From positions 87,780 through 151,779 of the forward strand of contig JAHQVT010000001.1 in assembly GCA_019634165.1 (NCBI GenBank): a stretch of DNA of 64,000 nt, in the 5' to 3' direction. The notes under the pieces were generated by a model, which was given only the letters and a program-made list of their open reading frames with translations, did no database searches and had not been told where the DNA came from. The first letter of the stretch is position 1. Each line of letters starts with the position of its first letter. Source of the stretch: Rhodospirillales bacterium (lineage in GTDB: Bacteria > Pseudomonadota > Alphaproteobacteria > Rhodospirillales > Thalassospiraceae). This document shows positions 53,499 to 61,122 of the stretch, in pieces. A program made the translations under genes and the position numbers.

Positions 53499-54544
53499 GA
53501 CCCTTGATCGGCCCGGAAGTCTTCGACGGCCTTGGCCAAGGCTTCGATACCGTCAATGGTGCGAATGGTGGGGTTCATTGATTGGGCATCCATCACAATG
53601 ATGTGGCCAGCCTTCACCGCCGACATTTCACGCGCAACCGGATCGGTTTGCAGGAATTTCATTTTCAATTCCCAGTCATCAGCCGGGAACCGGCGGCGAT
53701 CCATTTTGCCAATGGCAATGATATCAGGGTCTGTACGGGCAATGGTTTCCCAGCCAACAGTCGGCCATTCTTCGTCGCTTTTAATCACATTCTCGACCCC
53801 AAGAATGTTGGTGATACAGGCCGGTGCGCCTTTTTGCCCGGCGACATAAGGATCGATATCAATTTCGGCACTAGAGAACCAAAACAGGGTTGATATGCCA
53901 TCACCACGGATCGCAGAAACCTTGTTGCGGGCCGCTTTTTCACGGGCTTTCAAATCGGCAATCAGTTCAGCACCGCGGTCTTCGACATCAAAAATTTTGG
54001 CAAAGTCATCAATCGTTTGATAAATCCGGTCCATCGAAAACGCGTTCAGGCGCGTGCCATCGCCGCCGGTGCTATTATCCTTGCCGATACAATCAGATGG
54101 GGCGGTATAAACCGGGATCGATAGTTCGTTAAACTGTTCAACCGTTCCCACCGCACCATTTGGCCCGACATGCCATTGGAACTGGGCTGTGACCAGATCG
54201 GGCTTTTGTCCAACGACGCTTTCAAAGCTTGGATCATTATCGGCAAGACGCGGGATGGCGTTATTGGCGTTGATGTATTCATCTGGCACCGGGCCAAGCC
54301 ATACAGCAGTCCCAACCATTTTATCGGCCAGTCCCAGCATCAAAAGGATTTCGGTGTTGCTTTGACCGATTGAAACCACACGCATAGGGGCATGGTCGAA
54401 TGTGACACTGCGTCCGCAATTTTCGATGGTAAGCGGGTAGTTGGTCGCACCGGCCCCTGATGAAATTGAAACCATGCCTGCGGCAAACACCCCGACCGCC
54501 AGCATATTTTTGGTCTGTTTGATCACATTGATCAGATTGATCAC
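53495..54544 (-). CDS. Periplasmic binding protein of FecB/BtuF type
   Basis: A 349-residue class III binding protein with a Sec signal peptide (about residues 1-33, cut after Gly-Ala-Gly-Ala). Characteristic parts are YPLTIENCGRSVTFDHAPMRVVSIGQSNTEILLMLGLADKMVGTA, QKPDLVTAQFQW, PTVGWETIARTDPDIIAIG and a final AVKAGHIIVMD. One Cys (ENCGRSV) and Cys pair later (DCIGKD, ACITNI) are present. The start is GTG with AAAGGA eight bases upstream. Regulated by the upstream cobalamin riboswitch and perhaps a repressor at a 24-bp palindrome, both on this leader. Confidence 0.9.
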   Translation of the reverse strand: MINLINVIKQTKNMLAVGVFAAGMVSISSGAGATNYPLTIENCGRSVTFDHAPMRVVSIGQSNTEILLMLGLADKMVGTAVWLGPVPDEYINANNAIPRLADNDPSFESVVGQKPDLVTAQFQWHVGPNGAVGTVEQFNELSIPVYTAPSDCIGKDNSTGGDGTRLNAFSMDRIYQTIDDFAKIFDVEDRGAELIADLKAREKAARNKVSAIRGDGISTLFWFSSAEIDIDPYVAGQKGAPACITNILGVENVIKSDEEWPTVGWETIARTDPDIIAIGKMDRRRFPADDWELKMKFLQTDPVAREMSAVKAGHIIVMDAQSMNPTIRTIDGIEALAKAVEDFRADQGS

Positions 54545-54602
54545 TTTTTTATCCTTTCCCAGATGGACCGGTCATTCTTTTTGAGTAACCAGCACCCTCT
54601 TA

Positions 54603-54626
54603 AATGTTATGTTATAACATAACATT
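54603..54626. promoter_or_regulatory. Perfect 24-bp palindrome, Zur-box-like
   Basis: The arms AATGTTATGTTA and TAACATAACATT are exact reverse complements, centred between 54614 and 54615, and about 59-82 bases before the binding-protein start. The TGTTATA/TATAACA-type core resembles Zur operators of Proteobacteria as I recall them. It lies between the riboswitch and the gene. As RNA it would also form an AU-rich hairpin near the ribosome site. Confidence 0.55.
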
Positions 54627-54774
54627 ATTTTGACTATCGTCAACAGACTGGCAAAAATGTTGGGAGATGGCGGACGGTGTCAGGACAACACTGGAACAAA
54701 GCCAAGTTTAAGGCAGTCCGAGATCGCGACACATGCCGACATTCTCCGGTGCACCCCGCCCGGTCCGTCGTTCT

Positions 54775-54957
54775 CGTGTCAGCAGGTCTCCTGGCTCACG
54801 GGTCACTGCATTTTTCTGTACCTTCCCGGGATTTCCCAGTGGCATTATTCCAGAAAAACGCTAACCGCCTACAGTTGCGGGGGCAGCTTCGGTTAATGAT
54901 CAGCTAAGCCAATCACGTCGAATTCCCTTTATCCAATTTGGATACCGACAGGCAAAG
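54775..54957 (-). ncRNA. Cobalamin (adenosylcobalamin) riboswitch
   Basis: Read on the minus strand the conserved blocks appear in the right order: AAGGGAA (54929-54923), GCTGCCCCCGCAACTGTA core (54887-54870), CCACTGGGAAATCCCGGGAAGG-type P-stem region (54842-54821) and the B12 box GAGCCAGGAGACCTGCT (54797-54781). TGTC near 54950 can pair with GACA near 54778 to close the outer stem. It precedes the FecBCD-type operon by about 230 bases, which would hold the expression platform. Binding of adenosylcobalamin should lower expression. Confidence 0.95.
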
Positions 54958-54995
54958 ATTTCACACAAGCCCCCGAACCCGTCAAGTGAATTACC

Positions 54996-55025
54996 CTAGG
55001 GTCAGGACTCATTAATTGCAGATGT
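54996..55025. repeat. Solo IS-end-like sequence, copy of the one at 63845
   Basis: CTAGGGTCAGGACTCATTAA followed by TT and GCAGATGT repeats, with two substitutions, the sequence CTAGGCTCAGGACCCATTAA...GCAGATGT at 63845-63885. It lies between the riboswitch and the end of the AraC gene. No transposase is beside it, so it may be a remnant end. Confidence 0.5.
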
Positions 55026-55034
55026 GATTGGCGA

Positions 55035-55955
55035 TCAGTCCGGTGCCCGCAAGGGAGATCCAGTCACATTATTTGGATTTTTAAGGATTGCTGTGATGTC
55101 GCGCATTGGTGGTGCGCCAAACATTCGGGCATATTCGCGACTGAACTGGGATGTACTTTCATAGCCGACTTCATAAGCCGCACTTGCCGCATCCTTCATT
55201 TCAGCCAGCATGATCTGCCGTGCTGTGGTCAAGCGCAGGCGTTTTTGATATTGCAGCGGGCTCATTGCCGTGACTTGCTTGAAATGGTGGTGGAAGGAAG
55301 ACGGGCTCATATTCGCATGATTGGCAAGCTCATCAACGCGAAGTGGTTTACGGAAATTATCCTTCATCAAACGCAACACAGCAGATATTCGCTGCATGTT
55401 GCTTCCGCCCATTGCAAGCTTTGCGATCAACGCCCCCTGCCCGGTGCGCAACAACCGATAATGCACTTCGCGCATCAAAAGCGGCAACATGACCGGTATT
55501 TCTTCGGGGCGTTCAAGCAATTCGACCACACGCACGACCGCATCGACCAAACTTTCGCTTGTCTGTTCAACAAACAATCCACGGACACTGTCCCCATCCC
55601 CGGCAAGATTGATGTCCATATTTGAAACCAACTCGCCAAGAACCTGTGCATCAAGGTCAAATGACAGACTGCGATAGGGTGCATCACCGGTTGCGGCCGT
55701 AATATGCCCAATCAATGGCAAGTCCACCGACGCCACAAGTAACTGGCCGGGCACATAGCGATAGACGTCCTGCCCAAGGGTGACTTCCTTTGCCCCGGAA
55801 ATAATCAAGCACAGGCACGGTCGGTAAATCGTTGGCACCTTTATGCTTGGCCCGGTTGCCCGATACATCCAAACAGGGTCAATCGCTGTGCGTAGGGCCC
55901 CCTCTGCATCACAGTATTTGTCAATCAGATGACATAGCTTCTGATAGTTATCCAT
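55035..55955 (-). CDS. AraC-family regulator with AraC_N (cupin-like) sensor domain
   Basis: A 306-residue transcription factor. Residues about 20-175 form the AraC_N domain (WMYRATGPSIKVPTIYRPCLCLIISGAKEVTLG, VPGQLLVASVDLPLIGH). Residues about 205-290 carry the two helix-turn-helix units: PLRVDELANHANMSPSSFHHHFKQVTAMSPLQYQKRLRL and AASAAYEVGYESTSQFSREYARMFG. It is divergent from an SDR gene with 170 bases between, the usual layout in which such a regulator activates its neighbour. ATG 55955 is chosen; a GTG 27 bases upstream is possible. The inducer is unknown. Confidence 0.92.
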   Translation of the reverse strand: MDNYQKLCHLIDKYCDAEGALRTAIDPVWMYRATGPSIKVPTIYRPCLCLIISGAKEVTLGQDVYRYVPGQLLVASVDLPLIGHITAATGDAPYRSLSFDLDAQVLGELVSNMDINLAGDGDSVRGLFVEQTSESLVDAVVRVVELLERPEEIPVMLPLLMREVHYRLLRTGQGALIAKLAMGGSNMQRISAVLRLMKDNFRKPLRVDELANHANMSPSSFHHHFKQVTAMSPLQYQKRLRLTTARQIMLAEMKDAASAAYEVGYESTSQFSREYARMFGAPPMRDITAILKNPNNVTGSPLRAPD

Positions 55956-56125
55956 CACCAAGACCCTTTGATTTCCTTGCACGCAGTATACATGCGCAAA
56001 GCCCGGCGAAAAGCGTTCCGCACCGGATTTGGAGGATTAGGCAATCGATGTCGAGTTCTGTGTATTCATCAAACCCATTTGAAACGACACAGTAAGCGCC
56101 ATGACCCAAACCCATGGAGGATGTT

Positions 56126-56872
56126 ATGTCGAATCCGATCAATCATGTCGAAAACAAAACCATCATCATCACAGGTGCCAGCAGCGGTATCGGTGAAGCG
56201 AGCGCAAAATTACTTGCCCAACGTGGGGCCAAAGTTGTTTTGGGGGCGCGTCGCACCGAACGGCTTGATCAAATAGCCACCGAAATCGAGGCCGCAGGCG
56301 GAACCGTTATGACCCGCGCGGTTGATGTTACAGACGGCGAAAGTGTCGAAGCGCTTGTCTATCATGCGCACAACATGTTTGGCCGTGTAGATGCGATCTT
56401 TAACAATGCCGGTGTCATGCCGCTTGCCCCAATGTCGGAACTTAAAACCGATGAATGGGACAATATGATCAACGTCAATATTCGCGGTGTTTTAAATGGC
56501 ATTGCCGCAATCCTGCCGATCTTTAAGGAACAAGGCAGTGGGCATGTGATCAATACCGCATCAATTGGTGCACACGCTGTTGTGCCAAGTGGTGCCGTGT
56601 ACTGCGCAACCAAATATGCCGTTTGGGCCATTTCCGACGGACTGCGCCAAGAAAGCGACAATGTGCGCGTCACCACAATTTCGCCCGGTGTTGTTGAAAC
56701 CGAACTTGGCCACGACATCACCGATAAAACCAGCAAGGAATTGCTGACCCAGTTCCGTCAAATCGCCCTTAACCCCGATGCCATTGCGCGGGCTGTTCTT
56801 TACGCGCTTGATCAACCCGCCGACGTTGACGTTAACGAAGTTATCGTCCGCCCGACGGCATCCGCGTTCTAG
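56126..56872 (+). CDS. SDR-family NAD(P)-dependent oxidoreductase
   Basis: A 248-residue classical short-chain dehydrogenase. The dinucleotide site is IITGASSGIGEASA. NNAG (IFNNAGVMPLAPM), the catalytic Ser in NTASIGAHAV and the YxxxK motif YCATKYAVWA are all present. The sequence is of the group often called clavaldehyde-dehydrogenase or YdfG-like; the substrate is unknown. ATG 56126 has GGAGG five bases upstream. It is divergent from an AraC regulator and followed after 26 bases by the Atu4866-like gene, with which it is probably co-transcribed. Confidence 0.92.
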   Translation: MSNPINHVENKTIIITGASSGIGEASAKLLAQRGAKVVLGARRTERLDQIATEIEAAGGTVMTRAVDVTDGESVEALVYHAHNMFGRVDAIFNNAGVMPLAPMSELKTDEWDNMINVNIRGVLNGIAAILPIFKEQGSGHVINTASIGAHAVVPSGAVYCATKYAVWAISDGLRQESDNVRVTTISPGVVETELGHDITDKTSKELLTQFRQIALNPDAIARAVLYALDQPADVDVNEVIVRPTASAF

Positions 56873-56898
56873 TTCTCGCCAAAACATAAGGTGCTGTA

Positions 56899-57249
56899 AT
56901 GAAACCTTTCGTTTTGTCATTGGGTTTGAAATGCATGCTGATGGTGTTCGCACCATCAGCATCCTTCCCACACGAGGTAAATATGAACACCCTATCCAAA
57001 ACCGTCCCCCACCCTTATGTCGGAATGTGGGTGACCGAAGATGGCTATGTCCGCCAGGAACTTCGCCCCGACGGGCGCTATGACGAGGCACGCGGAGCAC
57101 GCAAATCCGCCTATCAGGGCAACTACCAAGTATCAGGAACCTATATCACCTATCAGGATGACACCGGATTTAGCGCCGATGGTTATTTTGAAAATGACGT
57201 GTTGTTTCATGGTGGAATGGTTATGTTTCGCGAGGGTTCGTCGAACTAA
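56899..57249 (+). CDS. Atu4866-family small beta-barrel protein
   Basis: A 116-residue protein. The family core HPYVGMWVTEDGYVRQELRPDGRYDEARG, AYQGNYQVSGTYITYQDDTGFSADGYF, VLFHGGMVMFRE fills residues about 37-112. The preceding 30 residues look like a weak signal peptide. An internal ATG at 56983, with GAGG nine bases upstream, would give an 88-residue cytoplasmic form of normal family length; ATG 56899 has AAGGTG upstream, so both are plausible. No function is established. Neighbouring SDR and AraC genes suggest a common small-molecule or stress pathway. Confidence 0.8.
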   Translation: MKPFVLSLGLKCMLMVFAPSASFPHEVNMNTLSKTVPHPYVGMWVTEDGYVRQELRPDGRYDEARGARKSAYQGNYQVSGTYITYQDDTGFSADGYFENDVLFHGGMVMFREGSSN

Positions 57250-57386
57250 TCCTACTAAGCGTTTCTATTGCTTGGTTGCCATGCATAAAATGCAACAATG
57301 ACACCTTGAATTCGCCATGTTTGATCCCGATTACCTCCACACTGTTTGATATTATTCAGACGACTTTGATTAACGGGACTTGGTGA

Positions 57387-58988
57387 ATGACGACTTCCTT
57401 GGAACGCAGACGTTTTCTGAAATCCGTGGCCGCCGCAGGAGTGATCTTGCCTGGCATGTCGATGTTTGGCGCGGCCCTTGCCGCCAATGGCGCGCTTGAA
57501 CTTGGGTCTGCGCAAAGTTTTGACTTTAGCGCCCTGATTGATCGCGCCCGCACCATGGCCAGCAGCGATTACGTCGCACCGATTTCCCCCGATCCCGATA
57601 CAATCGCCAAGATCGATTACGATACGCATGGCAAACTGCATTACAAACGCGATCATTCACCCTTTGCCGATGGATCGGGCACCTATCCGGCGACGTTTTT
57701 CCATCTGGGTATGTATTTCACCAAACCCGTGCACATGCATCTGCTGGAAGACGGCACTGCGCGCGAAGTGATCTATCGCCCGGATTATTTCGACATGCCC
57801 AAAGACAGCATTGCCCGCAAACTGCCCGACAATAGTGGCTTTGCCGGTTTCCGCCTGCATGAAAACCTTGAACGCGATGACTGGAAAACACAGGACTGGG
57901 CAGCGTTCCTTGGCGCGTCTTATTTCCGCGCAATTGGCGATGAAGGGCAATATGGCCTGTCCGCACGCGGGATAGCGGTGAATACCGCAACATCACAACC
58001 CGAAGAATTCCCCGATTTTCGCGAATTTTACATCGAACCGGCCAAATCGGCAGAAGACCCGGTGACGATCTATGCCCTGCTTGATGGGCCAAGCATCACG
58101 GGTGCCTATAAATTCCTGCTTTATCGCGGGGATGGGGTGACGATGGATATTGAAAAACATCTGTTTATACGCCGCGACATTGAACGCCTTGGCATCGCAC
58201 CACTGACCAGCATGTTCTGGTATTCCGAACAGAACAAATCATTCCGGTTTGATTGGCGCCCGGAAGTGCATGACAGCGACGGGCTGGAACTTTGGACCGG
58301 CGGGGGGGAACGCATTTGGCGACAGCTTAACAATCCGGAAGTCATCCGCACATCTGCCTTTTCAGATCACAACCCGCGGGGGTTTGGCCTGATGCAGCGT
58401 GACCGCGACGTCAGCCATTATCTTGACGGGGTACGTTATCACCGCCGCCCCAGCCTGTGGGTTGAACCGTTGGAAAACTGGGACGCTGGGACGGTTCAGC
58501 TTGTCGAGATTCCGACAGATGATGAAATCCATGACAATATCGCATCCTTCTGGGTGCCCAACGAACCGGCCAAGGCGGGCAATCGCTATCAGTTCAAATA
58601 TCGTCTGTATTGGCAGGCCCAAAACCCGTTTCCGGTCACCGAACTTGCCACAGCCACCGCAACCCGAATGGGACGTGGCGGTGAACCGGGCACGAACCGG
58701 CCCAAGGATGTGATCAAGTTTTCGGTCGAATTTGAAGGCGACATTCTGGGCACCCTTGCCTATGGCGAGTTCCCGGAAGTCATCGCATCAACATCACGCG
58801 GCGAGATTGTCCGCACCAAGATCGAACCGATCATGGATACCCGTATCTGGCGAGCAGAATTTGACCTTAAGGCTGATGGCACCGATCCGGTTGATTTGCG
58901 AATGTATTTAAAACGCGGCAATGGCCCCTTAAGCGAAACCTGGATGTTCCAGCATCTACCCAACCTTGGCAACCAACACCAAGGTTAG
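57387..58988 (+). CDS. opgD: Tat-exported periplasmic glucan biosynthesis protein (OpgD/MdoD-like)
   Basis: A 533-residue OpgG/OpgD-family protein that shapes osmoregulated periplasmic glucans. The twin-arginine leader (ERRRFLKSVAAAGVILPG, cut near Ala-Leu-Ala) favours OpgD, which is Tat-exported, over Sec-exported OpgG. Family motifs: FHLGMYFTKPVHMHLLEDG, SYFRAIGDEGQYGLSARGIAV, EEFPDFREFYIE, PLTSMFWYSEQNKSFRFDWRPEVHDSDGLELWTGGGERIWRQL and HDNIASFWVPNEP. No glucosyltransferase gene (opgH) is adjacent. The gene is single, followed by a strong terminator. Confidence 0.9.
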   Translation: MTTSLERRRFLKSVAAAGVILPGMSMFGAALAANGALELGSAQSFDFSALIDRARTMASSDYVAPISPDPDTIAKIDYDTHGKLHYKRDHSPFADGSGTYPATFFHLGMYFTKPVHMHLLEDGTAREVIYRPDYFDMPKDSIARKLPDNSGFAGFRLHENLERDDWKTQDWAAFLGASYFRAIGDEGQYGLSARGIAVNTATSQPEEFPDFREFYIEPAKSAEDPVTIYALLDGPSITGAYKFLLYRGDGVTMDIEKHLFIRRDIERLGIAPLTSMFWYSEQNKSFRFDWRPEVHDSDGLELWTGGGERIWRQLNNPEVIRTSAFSDHNPRGFGLMQRDRDVSHYLDGVRYHRRPSLWVEPLENWDAGTVQLVEIPTDDEIHDNIASFWVPNEPAKAGNRYQFKYRLYWQAQNPFPVTELATATATRMGRGGEPGTNRPKDVIKFSVEFEGDILGTLAYGEFPEVIASTSRGEIVRTKIEPIMDTRIWRAEFDLKADGTDPVDLRMYLKRGNGPLSETWMFQHLPNLGNQHQG

Positions 58989-59021
58989 ATCAACCTCAAT
59001 CTTAGCAGCCTCCAAAAGCAT

Positions 59022-59053
59022 AACGGACCGGCATAACCCCATGCCGGTCCGTT
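59022..59053. terminator. Terminator between opgD and methyltransferase gene
   Basis: A perfect 13-bp stem AACGGACCGGCAT (59022-59034) / ATGCCGGTCCGTT (59041-59053) with loop AACCCC, followed by TTGATTT. It lies between convergent genes and can serve both. Confidence 0.85.
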
Positions 59054-59077
59054 TGATTTAACAATGGACTGCGCCCA

Positions 59078-59710
59078 CTAGGCTTTGCGCTCAAGCGCGA
59101 TGACAGTATCGGTCACCATGCCTTTTTCACCTTTGGGGCCGGTTGCCATACGATCAATATTATCGACACAAATCCGGTTCCAGTCGGATGGATCAAGGTT
59201 CAGGTTATCGAATGCCTCAGCCGGTGTTGGATAAACCTTATCTGGATAGTCCCACGACCAAGATGGGACCGAGCCGTGCGATGCAATCAAAAGCATCCCA
59301 CCAGCCAAAACCCGTCTGGCCGCTGTGTTCAAAATCGCATCGCGTTCAAACACCACGGGGGATTCCAAAAATTGCGCTGTAATCAGATCAAACTGACCGT
59401 CAGGAAAGCTTGCCATTAAATCATGGGCAGCAAACGTGATCTTATCGGCAACGCCATTGCGCGCCGCATTGGCCCGCGCATATTCCAGTGCCGTTTCGGA
59501 AAGATCAATTGCAGTGACGTTCCAACCCTGTTTGACCAACCAGACCGCGTCATCGCCCTTGCCACATCCAAGTTCAAGCGCATTGCCAGATGGGCGATCT
59601 TTGACAAAGCGCTCTAATACGGCAGATGGGCGACCGCTGGTTTCCGGGGATGCTTTTTCATAATGCTGTTGCCAAAATTCGGTCGGGTCCATTTTCGGAT
59701 CAATCTTCAT
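59078..59710 (-). CDS. Class I SAM-dependent methyltransferase (TehB/thiopurine-methyltransferase-like)
   Basis: A 210-residue soluble methyltransferase. FWQQHYEKA, ALELGCGKGDDAVWLVKQGWNVTAIDLSETALEYA (SAM site motif I and II) and FDLITAQFLESP are typical of Methyltransf_25 proteins that act on small molecules. ATG 59710 has AAGAGA nine bases upstream. It is divergent from an Rrf2 repressor gene, which suggests induction by a chemical or redox stress. The substrate is not known. Confidence 0.88.
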   Translation of the reverse strand: MKIDPKMDPTEFWQQHYEKASPETSGRPSAVLERFVKDRPSGNALELGCGKGDDAVWLVKQGWNVTAIDLSETALEYARANAARNGVADKITFAAHDLMASFPDGQFDLITAQFLESPVVFERDAILNTAARRVLAGGMLLIASHGSVPSWSWDYPDKVYPTPAEAFDNLNLDPSDWNRICVDNIDRMATGPKGEKGMVTDTVIALERKA

Positions 59711-59769
59711 GACATGTCTCTTTACATTGTGGGGTGAGATCGCAAAACGAATCACGTTACAATAAAAGT

Positions 59770-59820
59770 TACATGATTTATCAAGTCTGTCAATTTCATG
59801 TATCTTTGGTTGTTACATGT
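59770..59820. promoter_or_regulatory. Candidate Rrf2 operator in divergent promoter
   Basis: TACATGA (59770-59776) and TCATGTA (59796-59802) are inverted, and a third TTACATGT lies at 59813-59820. The cluster falls between the divergent methyltransferase and Rrf2 genes, as expected for an autoregulated switch. Confidence 0.5.
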
Positions 59821-59864
59821 GATAGACATCATTGAAGATCAAACCCACGACAGGAGCATTCCCG

Positions 59865-60359
59865 ATGCGCCAAGATAACCGTATGCCGCGTGTCCTCCAC
59901 GCGCTTTTGCATCTTGATCAGATGGATGGCCCCGCCACATCCGATCAACTTGCCGGGATGCTTAACACCAATCCTGCCGTTGTCCGGCGAACCATGGCGG
60001 GCTTGCGCGATCAGGGTTTTGTCACCTCAACCAAGGGGCATGGCGGGGGTTGGGTTTTGGCCAAGCCACTTTGCGAAATTACACTTGCCGGGATTTATGA
60101 CGCACTTGGCGCGCCCAAACTTTTTGCATTGGGCTATAGCAACGACACGTCAGAATGCCTGATGGAACAGGCGGCCAATGCGGCAACGGCCGCCGCCCTT
60201 AAGACTGCTTCGGAAACATTTCTGAACGCGCTATCGTCTGTGACCATGGCCGATCTTGCCGATGATTTTGAAACCCGTCTAAAGGAACTTGGCCTATCGC
60301 CGGATAATTACAGGCACAGTGACGGGGCCAATAAGGCCCATACAGGCACCGAGCATTAA
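59865..60359 (+). CDS. Rrf2-family transcriptional regulator
   Basis: A 164-residue winged-helix regulator: MPRVLHALLHLDQMDGPATSDQLAGMLNTNPAVVRRTMAGLRDQGFVTSTKGHGGGWVLAKP contains the recognition helix and the Gly-rich wing. The three-Cys cluster of IscR/NsrR-type Rrf2 proteins is absent; only two Cys (LCEI, ECLM) remain, so an Fe-S sensor is unlikely. ATG 59865 has AGGAG nine bases upstream. It probably represses the divergent methyltransferase gene. Its stop is one base from the convergent tadA stop. Confidence 0.9.
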   Translation: MRQDNRMPRVLHALLHLDQMDGPATSDQLAGMLNTNPAVVRRTMAGLRDQGFVTSTKGHGGGWVLAKPLCEITLAGIYDALGAPKLFALGYSNDTSECLMEQAANAATAAALKTASETFLNALSSVTMADLADDFETRLKELGLSPDNYRHSDGANKAHTGTEH

Positions 60360-60360
60360 A

Positions 60361-60813
60361 TCAGCGCAGACTGCCAAAGAAATCTTTAAGCAACTTACCT
60401 GCTTCGCTTTCGCCAATGCCGCCGTAAACTTCGGGACGATGATGGCAGGATGAACTTTCGAAAACGCGCGGTCCGTGGTCAACCCCGCCGCCCTTTGGAT
60501 CATAAGCCCCGAAATAGACCCGGCGCAGACGGGCGAATGAAATGGCGGTTGCGCACATCGGGCAGGGTTCAAGCGTGACATACAAATCGCAATTTGGCAG
60601 GCGTGGTTCGCCCTTGGCCCCGGCGGCCGCACGGATCACAAGAATTTCGGCATGCGCCGTTGGATCGTTCATTTCTTCGGTCAGGTTGCCGGCACGTGCA
60701 AGTACCTCGCCCGTGTCCGCATCCACAAGAACAGCGCCGACCGGCACTTCGCCACGGCGGGCTGCTGCGCGGGCTTCTTCCAGGGCCATGTCCATATAGC
60801 TATCTGCACTCAT
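60361..60813 (-). CDS. tadA: tRNA-specific adenosine deaminase TadA
   Basis: A 150-residue cytidine-deaminase-fold enzyme converting A34 to inosine in tRNA-Arg(ACG). The zinc site is intact: TAHAEI (His-Ala-Glu) and LEPCPMCATAI (two Cys). VPVGAVLV and RVYFGAYDPKGG are characteristic. ATG 60813 is used, with GGATGGA upstream; the upstream TTG is rejected. The gene should be essential for Arg decoding. Location next to rluB/rsmD is common in this group. Confidence 0.95.
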   Translation of the reverse strand: MSADSYMDMALEEARAAARRGEVPVGAVLVDADTGEVLARAGNLTEEMNDPTAHAEILVIRAAAGAKGEPRLPNCDLYVTLEPCPMCATAISFARLRRVYFGAYDPKGGGVDHGPRVFESSSCHHRPEVYGGIGESEAGKLLKDFFGSLR

Positions 60814-61122
60814 GATTTTCCATCCCGCTGGTATCGTGGACAAGTGACATGATTTGTCGCACCAGTTCGTTTTTACTTGATTTTAGGACCCATAGCATAG
60901 GGTCTGGACCTATGGTCATGTCATTGCCATATCAGAGTGCTATTTCGCAGAAGTTCGGTCAAGCCATGATCGCCACACCTTCATCTGATCAAGATCATTG
61001 GCAGCCTGCACAGAACGCATAGACTATCGGCGTGAATTGCCGTTGCCCTAAACCGGTTACAAAGGTAGTTTCCGCCAACATTAATTCGCCATCTCGTCAC
61101 CAGCATCAGGGTTCCATCCGTC
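60814..61122. other. 309-base divergent intergenic region
   Basis: It separates tadA (minus) from the amidotransferase-like gene (plus). No gene is visible. A nested inverted-repeat cluster lies at 60886-60918 (GACCC.ATAG, CATAGG gtctgga CCTATG, CTATGGTC), possibly an operator. Promoters for both genes should be here but are not resolved. Confidence 0.4.
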
